61,412 nucleotides of DNA from Serpula lacrymans var. lacrymans S7.9 (lineage: Eukaryota; Basidiomycota; Agaricomycetes; Boletales; Serpulaceae). Shown piece after piece: positions 49,038 to 58,714 of this stretch; positions within the stretch are counted from its first letter, which is position 1; each line of letters opens with the position of its first letter. Where the stretch lies: the NCBI RefSeq assembly GCF_000218685.1, contig NW_006763310.1:123328-184739 (forward strand), written 5' to 3'. The translations under genes were made by a program, and so were the position numbers. Under the pieces are notes generated by a model. The model was not told where the DNA came from, ran no database searches, and worked only from the letters and a program-made list of their open reading frames with translations.

Positions 49038-49664
49038 ATGTCACCGTCTTTAGCAACCGTCGCAAAAGCGAGTGACAGCGACAGCACGAGCTCGGAGGAT
49101 AATGAATCAGTTCTTCGACTCCCAAACCGAAACTCCTTGAAACCGACTCAGCTGGCCTTTGGCAGCAACGCTCTGCCAAACATCAGCCCCTCACAGCAGG
49201 CGTATTCAGGTGCCCCTATGATACAGATAGCAGGAACCCCCGTTCTCACCGAACATGAAGTTGACAGCCCTTCTACATTGAAACCTGCAAATCCGCATTC
49301 TATCGCACGAGGACCAGAGACCCTTAAGTTGAACATCGCGGATGCTACCGAAAGCGCAAGTGCTCTCGCGCGCACCCTGGAAAAACTTGACACACCACTC
49401 CCAAGAGCCCCTTTAGGACCAGACCTTTTAACTATCGTCGTTGAGAGAGCAGAAAGTCCCGTTCCAATGGCACAAGAATCAGAGGGTCTTTCTGCCGAAA
49501 AGGTCGCGGATTCTGTTCCACCAAATCATGACGCAGATGCTATGTCGAGTGCACAGCAGCATCATGTAGAGTCCGAGAGACCACCTAGCTGGACAAGTGC
49601 GGGTAAGAAGACCAGTAAATCTGGAGCTATCCGAAGATTGTTTTGTGGATGCTGGGGTGCGTGA
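49038..49664 (+). CDS. Disordered Ser/Pro-rich protein with basic-Cys C-terminus
   Basis: Single-exon 208-aa frame with a CT-rich upstream region. The sequence is low in hydrophobic residues and rich in Ser, Pro, Ala and Glu, so it is mainly disordered. It begins with an acidic Ser cluster (SDSDSTSSEDNE) and ends KKTSKSGAIRRLFCGCWGA. A basic stretch followed by Cys-Gly-Cys at the very end resembles palmitoylated membrane-anchoring tails, which is an inference. I do not recognise the family. No broken features are seen. It lies just left of the copia element and may be host-derived. Confidence 0.55.
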   Translation: MSPSLATVAKASDSDSTSSEDNESVLRLPNRNSLKPTQLAFGSNALPNISPSQQAYSGAPMIQIAGTPVLTEHEVDSPSTLKPANPHSIARGPETLKLNIADATESASALARTLEKLDTPLPRAPLGPDLLTIVVERAESPVPMAQESEGLSAEKVADSVPPNHDADAMSSAQQHHVESERPPSWTSAGKKTSKSGAIRRLFCGCWGA

Positions 49665-50094
49665 TGTGAGCGTTCTAGTGACTGTGGATGGCGCTGGTCG
49701 TGAGGATTCCTAGCGCGATAGATCACTGGACATTGTTTTGACTGTTGGAATGACGAGCTCGAGGCATGCAGTGCAAGCGTGCACGAAGGACGAGCACCTA
49801 GAAAGGAAAGTCAGCACAAGGTAGAGTTGGAGCGATGCGACACTCACCAATATATATCCATCAAAAATTTTATACTTCCGTTTTCACTTATAAGCCGTAC
49901 GCTGCCACGTACACACCTCAGAGTCCCCCATTAACTCTGAGGTGAGATAGTGTTTTCTGTATGTTAGTTGCACCCGTACTCACAGTACCGTCGTAGATTG
50001 TTTACTGTGTATAGGTGCATATTGCCGAATATGATACTGAGAGTCCCCCATTAACTCTGAGATTGTTTACTATGTATAGATCAGATAAAAGGTT
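49665..50094. other. Region before copia gag, with hairpin and direct repeats
   Basis: A perfect 11-bp stem CACCTCAGAGT / ACTCTGAGGTG with a 9-base loop lies at 49914-49944. The core GAGTCCCCCATTAACTCTGAG (49921-49941) recurs at 50041-50061, and GATTGTTTACTGTGTATAG after 49994 recurs with one change at 50061-50079. This is probably the LTR or leader part of the copia element, but I cannot fix LTR ends. Confidence 0.5.
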
Positions 50095-52690
50095 ATGAGC
50101 CCCGACAACAACGTCGACAGCAAGGAGTCCCTTGGTGTACCGAAACTCGAGCCCAATGGCTCCAACTGGTCAATATACAAAACACGACTTGAGTGGGCTA
50201 TGGCAGACAAGGATTGTGTTGAACACTTACTTGGTTTGGCCCCGAAACCCACTCCGACCCCATCGCCAGGAACCACGCAGACTGCTGCACAAGCTGGAAC
50301 AACTCTAGCCATTCCCGCGAGGACTACAGCGTTGAATCAAACCGACCAGGAAGCATTGAACGCCTGGCTAAAGAAAGAGTCCCGCGCGCAAAACATATTA
50401 GGCCGAACAATACCTGATTCTACGCTGCGCAAAGTCTTACATAAAGACACTGTCGCCGAAATGTGGCAGCTGATCGTTCAAGAGAACGAAAACAAGACCG
50501 AATTGGTCCAGGCCGAACTGAGAGATCGGTTAGCTGCGCTACGATGCCCAGAAAAAGGCGATATGCGCACCCATATCGACAAGCTCAGAGACATGTGGGA
50601 GCAGCTGAGTGCTGCCGGGGTACACTTTGGCGACAAGGAGAAATCATCGACAATAATGAGGTCCTTACCTCGTGTCTCAGTTGTCAGCGGCTGCCTACCT
50701 ATCTGGAAAAACCGTCGAACCAGAAGCATTAATCACATATCTTTTACAAGAATACAATCGACTCACCATTGTGACTAAACGCCCCAACGTGAAAAACGAG
50801 AACACCGCCATGTCCGCGACAACGTCGTCTAGGAGGGGAAATCGTGGTGGTAGAGGTCGAGGCAGAGGCCGAGGAAAAAACAACAAAGAAAGACCCTCCA
50901 AGAAAAACGAAATTGAGTGCTACAACTGCGGCGGAAAAGGGCACATAGGCCGAGATTGCCCTAGCAAAAAGCGTGATTGCAGAAACGACAAAAGGAGAGA
51001 CACACCAGCTAAAGAAAGAGCGAATGCTCAAAATAGTGATGACAAAGGCAAAAAGCCTGAGCAAGTGAACTCTGCGATGGTCGAGCGTGACGAAGAAGGG
51101 ATATGGTCAGCAATCACACCAGAATTCATTGAATCTGCCAGCCTTGCTAGTAAACAAGGACTTGGAAATGATGCTGGAACAATTGAGCTTTACGACTCTG
51201 GCGCGACTATCCACTTCACGCCTTACCGCCATCTTCTCAAGAACTACCAATCCATCCCTTCCCAGGCCATTAATGCGGCCAACCATGACTCTTTCTCCGC
51301 CATCGGGAAAGGAGACTTGCCCATTCACGTTCCGAACGGCCCTGGAAAGATGACCAAGTTCACTCTTTGTAATGTGCTGTACACACCAGCAATCGGACAC
51401 ACTCTGGTCTCCATTGGGAGGATTGACAGTGCTGGATACTGCACAACATTCAGCAGTGGAGAATGCGTGATCACAAGCCCCAAGGGATCTGTAGTGGGCC
51501 GCATCCCAAAGATGTTCGGAGTCTACAGCTCATATGCAAATGATCAGGGGCGAGAAAGTGCCAACACGGCTATAGAACGACTCACCTTGATGGAGTTACA
51601 TAGACGCATGGGTCATATAGCGCCTGCGGCTGCCAAGAGGATGGTTGAAATGGGCATGATGAAAGGGGTGGAACTGACCTCAAACGGGACCAGCCCATCT
51701 TGCAAATCTTGTGTACACGCAAAAACAACGCGCGGAGCTGTACCCAAAGTTAAAAGCAGCAAACGTGCCAAAGACTACGGTGACAAAGTTCATACAGACC
51801 TTTGGGGACCAGCGCCAGTGGAAACCCTAGGTGGGAAACATTACTACATCGCTTTCACAGACGACAAAACCAGGGAGACGCACCTATATCTGCTTCGCAA
51901 GAAAAGCGACACTTTTGTGCAGTTTCGCAACTACGAGGCCTGGGTCAGAACCCATATGAAGGCTGCGATTAAGATCCTTCACAGCAATCGTGGGGGCGAA
52001 TTCCTAAGCACCGAATTCAATGCTTACCTAATGGAAAGAGGAATCACTCAAAAACTCACCGTGCATGATACTCCTGAGCACAACGGCATAGCAGAACGCC
52101 TAAATGGCACACTGCTTGAAAAAGTCCGTGCTATGTTACATAGCAGCGGCATGCCGAGATTTCTGTGGGGGGAAGCCATTAGACATGCAGTCTGGCTAAA
52201 AAATCGTACCTCCACAAAGGCTTTAGCCAACATGACGCCGCATGAAGCGGCGCATGGCAACAAGCCTAATCTCTCCTCCTTGCATGAGTGGGGCCGGAAA
52301 ATCCTGATCCACGATGCTTCTGGATCAAAACTTGAGAGTCGAGCACGGGAAGGACGTTGGATGGGCTTCGATGATGAAAGCAAAGGTCACCGCATATACT
52401 GGCCAGGAAAGCGCTCAGTGACTGTCGAACGCTCGGTGCAATTCGATATTGAAAACTTACCTTTCGATATCAATACAGGACCTGCCTTCGGGCTTGAGGG
52501 GGAGGATACTCCTACAGCGACCCAAGCACCTAAAGAAAATCAAATCATTGAGATTTTTAATGATGGAGATGCACCTCCCGATCCATCTGATCCCCAAAAA
52601 CCCCATGCACCTCTTGATTCACCTCAAAGGCCCATCCAAGAACCTCTTAATCCACCTGATCCCCAAAACGACCCTCGACAAGTGCTAGGA
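50095..52690 (+). pseudogene. Ty1/copia gag-protease-integrase, truncated and frameshifted
   Basis: Starts at 50095 (MSPDNNVDSKESLGVPKLEP; GSNWSIYKTRLEWAMADKD is the gag core). A +1 frameshift near 50665 separates this from the rest (50672 onward). Then come GGRGRGRGRG, the zinc knuckle CYNCGGKGHIGRDC, the protease YDSGATIHFTP, and integrase: the HHCC zinc part LHRRMGHIAP...CKSC, HTDLWGPAP (first Asp) and ILHSNRGGEF, where the second catalytic Asp (SD) is Asn. The coding sequence stops at about 52680-52705, joined to a Plavaka transposase end; RT and RNase H are absent. The long intact reading frame suggests a rather young element, but the Asp-to-Asn change, the frameshift and the truncation make it dead. 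Confidence 0.85.
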
Positions 52691-54171
52691 ATGGTTTTGA
52701 CGTGAATATAATGTTTCTTGAGGAGTCCCAGATACGTAGGCCTTCGCGCTGGATGGCAGAGAGGTGGTGTAGCCCTGGAAATATGAAGGAATCAATGTTC
52801 TTGGGCTTGTTTGGCCCTGGTATGATCCCGTCAGGTAGTACATGTTTTTTTTGGTACCGTTTATCTGGGGAAAGGTCAAAGATCACCCAGATATAGATCC
52901 AACAGTCCGATGATTTCTTCTCGTATAGCTGTGCACCATCCATGGAAAACATAAGCACCGTATCGCCAGATTGAATTTGTCCCTCTGCTACAGCATTGAT
53001 GTAGTCACTGCCAGCAAAAAAGTTGTCATATGATTTGAGAGCCCTGTCATTAAGTTGCAATTCTTCTATGAGTTCTTGAGTACGCTCCTCATGGTACCTC
53101 ATATTAGATGCACTGGTCAAGTCACGCCAAAGAGCTTGAATTTGCGGTCCTATGGGCATGGTGTGGAATTGCTGATGTGATCTTTTTTTTTTTGCCTTTA
53201 GAACGAGCTAAGATGAGCTGGTCATATCGCGGTTCAAGGCACATGGGACAGATGTCTAGGTCTGCAAAGGGACCCATATACGCAAGGCATGTGTTGACGC
53301 ACATGTCGTGCACAAGCAACTCGACACCACTCAGTTCGGCCATACAGCGTTTTATTTGGTAATGGGATTGAATTTTGTCAGCATTTTCTGGATGTAAATG
53401 GTGGTAGGCATCACAGATGTGGTGGTAGACCTCCTGTGAAGCATTGGTGGTTGCCATGAAAATATTGAGAGCAAATCTTCCGTAAGGACTGTTGAGTTTG
53501 CAGGGTTCTTGCGGGGGATTTTGCAGCCCATCAAGAGCCTCAGGATTGAGCTGCATATGGAGGTCTTCAAGGTGAGCCTCCTTTGATGTGTTAATAAACG
53601 CCATAGTGATCTTGATGTCCTCAAGTTTTGCAAGCCTAGTCAACGCTTCGAGGTCAACATCATCAAGTCCTAACGTTGTGGGTTCTTGGGATAAGTCGTC
53701 TTGGATGTCATCTGTACTATTGATTTGAGGAGGCTCGGGTTGGAAAGAGTAAGTGGGAGGTGGAGATGGTGAGGGAGATTTGTATACATCCTGTGTACTA
53801 TATATTAGTCTAAATAAAATTATACACGGACAACTATACACCTGAGATGTTTGATTCATTGAGATACCGTCATCAAGAGATTCGGGCACTTCTGCAACAC
53901 TGTTACTCTCAAATTCAGTGCGTCTTTGTTTTCTTTGAGACTTTGCAGGGACACTTGATGAAGACAAATATTCAGGCGGTGGTTGTTTTCCCAATGCAAT
54001 GGCGTGGTTTCAAATGGATCGTTTGACGTCTTCTGAAATGACTCCAGTGCGGTACTTCTTGTGTGCGTAGTAGGTTTTCTCTGATATCTTGCGTCGGACG
54101 CCTTTGCGCATAGGCTCACAGTCGCAATAATAGTCCTTTGTTCTTCGGATAGGTTTAGTTGGAAGTTCCAT
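52680..54171 (-). pseudogene. Plavaka/CACTA Tnp2-type transposase, N-terminal part
   Basis: Minus-strand pieces from 54171 (MELPTKPIRRTKDYYCDCEP, then RRKISEKTYYAHKKYR, the CxC finger and YxxH start of Plavaka) through 53994-53122 to 53159-52680. Conserved later features are DICPMCLEPRYD, FSMDGAQLYEKKSSDCWIYI (DGAQLY with the catalytic Asp region), FDLSPDKRYQKKHVLPDGII, PGPNKPKNIDSFIFPGLHHL and EGLRIWDSS. An in-frame TGA near 54012 interrupts the first part, and the C-terminal two thirds are lost at the copia junction. A likely terminus TAGTG (54251-54255) lies upstream, matching the CACTA form. Confidence 0.8.
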
Positions 54172-54255
54172 GATAGAGGGAGGGAGAGAGGGAGAGAACG
54201 CAGTACTGTGCAGTGAAGTCATACACTAACTGCACGAATGCGCTGCACAGTAGTG

Positions 54256-55015
54256 TGTTGTGTTTTATTCTGGCGCGCAAGTGTTGATTAACATTGATTG
54301 AGATCAAAGCTTATCAGAAGTTGCGTCTCACAATCGTGGGAATATTTCACAAATTAGATCCAAAATATATAGACTCGTTTAACTGGATTCTATCTAATTC
54401 GGTACAAATTGTGTCGTTTTTGACTGGGGTTGAACAGTAAGCAAGCAAGATCATAGTGAAATTAGAACGTACACATATAACACCCATGATTCATATTGGA
54501 CCTTTGTACACTAGGCTTCAGTGGGGTAACGATAACACTGAACTTCAAATGGGTGCCTAGAGTGATGAAGATCAATTTCTACGTGGACGGACAGCCTGAA
54601 AAAATAAACACCCACAATAGCTGATGAAAATAGAGCATAGAAGTTACACAAAACGAGTACCACAGTCTTTAGACCATATTTATTTTGTCTAGCAGAACGT
54701 AAAAGGCTCAGAGTTGGATGGAAAACTCTGAGGTGTCTTATCGATGAAAAAAAGCTATATATCAGCTAAGGGAAACAAAACAAAAAATTAATAAATCTAA
54801 GTGAAACTACAACAGATGTTAGTTTAAGGTGATCTTTAATAAATGTAATGTAACATACCTCAGCCGCTGCCCGGGCTATAGAAACCACTGAGGTATTCCT
54901 ATAGTACTAAACCCCCTACTACTTATAGTAGGAGGTGCTACTTGCTAAAATATAATGACTCCTAGGAGAACAATGGCAACCGTTACACTTGGAATGTGCA
55001 AGCCTGGTAACACGG
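54256..55015. other. AT-rich non-coding DNA between Plavaka end and element B
   Basis: No coding frame is seen. Two hairpins occur: CTCAGAGTT/AACTCTGAG with an 8-base loop at 54707-54732, and ACCTCAG/CTGAGGT around 54858-54895. The first shares its stem with the hairpin at 49914. Confidence 0.5.
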
Positions 55016-55131
55016 TGTCATGCAGCAAAGTTGATTGGTAGCATGGACAGGTGTCAATAACGAAGCGAATATTCAAAAAGACTCGCCTTTGCGCCACACA
55101 GGCACAGTGCCACGTGGAATAGTAATTAATA

Positions 55132-55869
55132 TTGCCTGTTTTGAACTTGTGGCTGATCAGCACCACCTCTATTAGGCAATCCAGTCACGCTCACCTTTGC
55201 TTTTCCATTTGGTACTTTCCGCATTTTGGCATTTTGGCAAATTTTCGTGTCGCCACTGGCTACACATTGCATTGCGCCCTCGCTTTTGTCGTTTCCTTCA
55301 CTCCCCTTCCTTTGCCTAGCCCCACCATGGGCCCCTTCCTCTCCTTTTTATTCTCACCTGACGGTCGTTTCTGGATCCCCATTCTAATCCACTTTTCCGT
55401 CACCTCCACCCTCCTCCTCCTCATTTTATTTGCACCCCCACCATTTCTGATGTCACCACTTCCTATCCGCTTCCGTCGCCGATCCGTTGACTACCACGTG
55501 CCACTGCTGATATCAGCAAAGCCCCAGCGGCCGGTTCAAATAGGGCAACAGGTCCATCTTCATGACGTCGATCTACCATCATATACTATCAAAACATCGG
55601 TTGCTCGTCTTGCCTGGTTGGAGCGTGGGTGGGTAATTTTTGAGCTGGAGAAGGTTCATCCCCTTGTGTCGCCCATGTTCATCGCTGTCCCATTCACTTG
55701 GGTAAACTTATCTTTTGTCCATCGTCTTCGCTACAGCTACACCTACCACATGCTGCCTGGGACTCACTTGTTCCAAATTGGGACTACTCCTCTCCCTCCC
55801 TCGATTGATCAGGTGGTCCAACATAACCAGTCCATTGGTAAGGCCATGGAACTGTCAGATTTGGACTAG
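55132..55869 (+). CDS. Conserved ORF of element B, function unknown
   Basis: An open frame of 245 codons; the more likely start is the Met at 55327 in strong context (ACCATGG), giving 180 aa. It then has a hydrophobic segment WIPILIHFSVTSTLLLLILF (likely membrane helix), a Pro-rich loop, and a hydrophilic part: LISAKPQRPVQIGQQ, LAWLERGWVIFELEKVHP, and LPPSIDQVVQHNQSIGK near the end. It has no similarity I know. The same frame is largely kept in copy 2 (12053-11320), apart from one frameshift and loss of the start codon. Confidence 0.45.
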   Translation: MPVLNLWLISTTSIRQSSHAHLCFSIWYFPHFGILANFRVATGYTLHCALAFVVSFTPLPLPSPTMGPFLSFLFSPDGRFWIPILIHFSVTSTLLLLILFAPPPFLMSPLPIRFRRRSVDYHVPLLISAKPQRPVQIGQQVHLHDVDLPSYTIKTSVARLAWLERGWVIFELEKVHPLVSPMFIAVPFTWVNLSFVHRLRYSYTYHMLPGTHLFQIGTTPLPPSIDQVVQHNQSIGKAMELSDLD

Positions 55870-56280
55870 GTGGTGGACCGGTGGCTCCAGTTTCTTTTTT
55901 TTCAGCAGAACATTCATTTACAGTGCGATTATTTTTGATTTTTGAATCATTTTTATGGACACATATTTTTTTAGAATGCCTGACTGACAATAAAGGAACT
56001 GTGTTGATACTGATAGTGTTTTGCCTTGCCCTTTTTTTACTGCATCTTCCCATGACATCATGGTTTTCCTGCTCTCTTTTTGCTCTTGGACTTTACTTTA
56101 TGGCTGTACAAACCTGTGACATTAATCACAGCATTTATTGTTCTATCTCTTTCTTTTCCTTTTTTTGACAATCTTATCCTGTACTACCTACACAGGATTT
56201 GTCAGTGTACATTCCTTCCTTCATGTTCTTTCTCATTCTTTTTGCACAGCTATACTGTGCATAGCCTACTTTTCTTTTAC

Positions 56281-56288
56281 TATATAAA
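56281..56288 (+). promoter_or_regulatory. TATA box in element B
   Basis: TATATAAA followed by CCCCTG and an A-rich run (about 56308-56316) fits an LTR promoter. The same TATATAA-type sequence is at 8091-8097 on the reverse strand in copy 2. Confidence 0.4.
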
Positions 56289-56829
56289 CCCCTGTATTTT
56301 ACCTTGTAAAAAAAAAGAACAAGAAATCCAATCCAGACTTCTTCTCTACTCTCAAGTTCACTATTCTGCTACTTGTGATCCAGTGTGGTCACAACACTTC
56401 CCACTTCTACCACTGTTAACTGCTGTCATCGTCACTTGTCACTTTTTGAAAGTGATTGTCATCCCCTTCGATTAGAGTCCTTCTGAACACTACATTTGTG
56501 CATCAGGAGCCTGCTATCACTGGGAATCTTGTTATCTCATCATTCTCAAACCTACCTTGTGCTACGATTAGCAAGGTAGTGCTCATCTCTACTCGTCACT
56601 AAGCCCCCTATCTTCTATAAATTCAACTATCCCTCCTCCTCAAAACCCACACTCATATATCTCTGGGTTTTACTTGGAAGGATCGTTATATGCACCACCC
56701 CACGAACAACCAGACCACTCCACTGTTCTAGGAAGCAAAGCCCATAAACAAGTTCCATGGAATCTGGGAGGATTGTGTGTTAGTTTGTTTTTGTGTGTGG
56801 TTTTCTAACAGCAGTTCTCATCATCAACA

Positions 56830-57156
56830 GCGGCACTTTCTTTTTGTTCAAACTCCTTTTTCTTGCACCACACTGCTTTTCTTATTTTAGCTACAAGTAT
56901 CTCACACAGTGGAGCTGGTCACATGGGCTGCGCCCTCTGACATGATCAGCCACTGCCTCTATCAACTGTATAGTACATATGTACAAACAAACTGTAGTAG
57001 TATAAATACCCAATAGATCCAGGAGACTCCTCAGCAAGTCCTCCTATTGTTTACCTACAACTAACTTGGTCCTATCCTAAGGGTAACCACTCCCCTCACT
57101 ACCTGTATAGTTTTGTCTGAGTTGTGCACCAGAGTAACAAACTCTTGGTTGTTACA
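56830..57156 (+). repeat. Family A LTR, 3' part
   Basis: Begins inside the LTR (GCGGCACTTTCTTTTTG) and ends TTGGTTGTTACA; element B adjoins its left side, and the LTR 5' part is missing there. Confidence 0.65.
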
Positions 57157-57648
57157 TTAGGACTCGCTCTTTCTACTCTCTTGCATGTTGTGCAAACCCG
57201 GTCCCCAGGGTTGAGGGGTTATTGTTTGGGAATATCCCGTATAGCAGAAGGGTGCGCTCCTAGTGATGGCCCTGTAGTGCTCTGGGAGAAGAGACGATTA
57301 GTTGATACACGGCCCCCAGTGTCAAGGGGAGTACTTAGCTTAGCAGTTGGTGTGGAACCGCTGTTGATTAGAATATACATACAACACTTGTTCTTCAAAT
57401 ACCTCTGACCAGGCCGGGCACTTGCCTCTGCCAGTCTGGAGAAGGGCTAACAGCTTAACAAGCGGGCCACCCCCTGACAACTGTTCGGACCAGGGTTTCA
57501 TACTATAGCTTTACGTACTATTTCAAATGCTGTAGTGTGGGTAGTCGGAGATTGAGATCCAATACTCAGCTGGGAAGAGGTAGATCCGCAGATAGCAAGC
57601 GGGGACCCCCAGTTACATTTAATACAATGACAAAGAGAGCATGTTGAC
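57157..57648 (+). mobile_element. Leader of gypsy family A, right copy
   Basis: Contains TCGATACACGG-type and CCCCCAGTGTCAAGGGGAGT landmarks shared with the leader pieces in the left nest. It connects the LTR to gag. Confidence 0.65.
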
Positions 57649-58714
57649 ATGTTGTTGCAAACCCCTGATGTCAACACTCTGTTGCACAACATGCGTGCAC
57701 AGATTTTGGCGTTGACCACGCAACTCGCCGAGCTCCAGGCCAACCCCCCTGTAGCAGCACCCTCAGTTGAGAAAAAGTTCAACAAGAAAGCCGAAGCCAT
57801 CACTGACCCCGGCGCTTTTGAAGGAGAAAGCGCAATTTGCCGAATGTTGGATCAAACTACAAATTTGGGTCAAGGCAAATTGGGATGCATTTGCTGACGA
57901 CTTTGAGGTAGCATCTGCAGTGCTATCTCAACTAAAAGGAACTGTGGCGGGTTGATACACCCAAGTTAGATTACAGGAGTGCTACACCGCGGGTGTGTGG
58001 CTTACCTGGGACAATCTCAAGGTAGAGATTGAAAAATATTTCAAACCACAGGCTGAGCGTGACTGGGCTCGCCAACAAATCTGTTCCTTCAAACAAGGAA
58101 ACATGAGGATGGATGATTACGTAACCTGGTTCCTGGCCCTCTCCATCCAAGGAGGGCTTGGCAATGAATATGCAGTAGAACTGCTGAAACACAATGTGAA
58201 CCCCTGCATTGCAGAACAGATCTATCTGCAGGATACACGAAACAAGGACTTGGCTCTAGCGGCTGAGGAAGTACAACGAGTTGGTAGAGCCATGGAGCTC
58301 TATGCTATGCAACAACGTGGTGGGTCCACCACTAAAAACAACTTTTCCCAGAGGCACCCTGGGTCATCAAACCAAACTCAAAATCACTCTCACGGGTTCA
58401 AGCCGTTCGGGCTGCAGCCAGGGCAGGGTGCACCTATGGATATCTGCGCGGTCCAAGGTGGACAAATGCGCAGATTCAAGGGCAACTGCTACAACTGTGG
58501 CCAGGAAGGATACATGTCCTGAGATTGCAGAAATAGGGCGCAGGCCGCCCAACAAAAAAAAAATCAAGGGCACCAGGCGCGCCACTTAGAAGCAGAAAAA
58601 ATGGACGATTGGCTCAATACTCTGGCCGTTCGTTCATACGTTGAGATCCAGGCTTTCTTTTACAACCAGCAGGTCGCTGAAATGAAAGCTCAGGGAAAAG
58701 AGTTCAGAGCTTAG
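57649..58714 (+). pseudogene. Ty3/gypsy family A gag
   Basis: Starts MLLQTPDVNTLLHNMRAQIL. The gag core appears as KLQIWVKANWDAFADDFEVA, LKVEIEKYFKPQAERDWARQ and LALAAEEVQRVGRAMELYAM, followed by a Ser/Asn/Gln-rich region and the zinc knuckle CYNCGQEGYMS. The frame is broken by a shift near 57835, by a TGA at about 57953 (AG*YTQ, where the other copy has AGQYAQ) and by a TGA inside the knuckle (YMS*DCR). A final stretch ends GKEFRA before the stop at 58714. Not functional. Confidence 0.8.

Larger units (their letters stand above)
55016..56829 (+). mobile_element. Element B, copy 1 (uninterrupted 1814 bp, LTR-like)
   Basis: Starts TGTCATGCAGCAAAG and ends CATCATCAACA, with ACGG at 55012-55015 and GCGG at 56830-56833 as an imperfect 4-bp target duplication. 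It carries an ORF in its first half and TATATAAA at 56281-56288 in its second half. The rest of a family A LTR continues directly at 56830. Its full match to the split copy at 7546-12169 defines the Helitron insertion there. Confidence 0.7.

Noticed and set aside
50744..51064. 106-aa minus frame in copia
   Set aside because: Antisense shadow of the zinc-knuckle and Arg/Gly-rich region.
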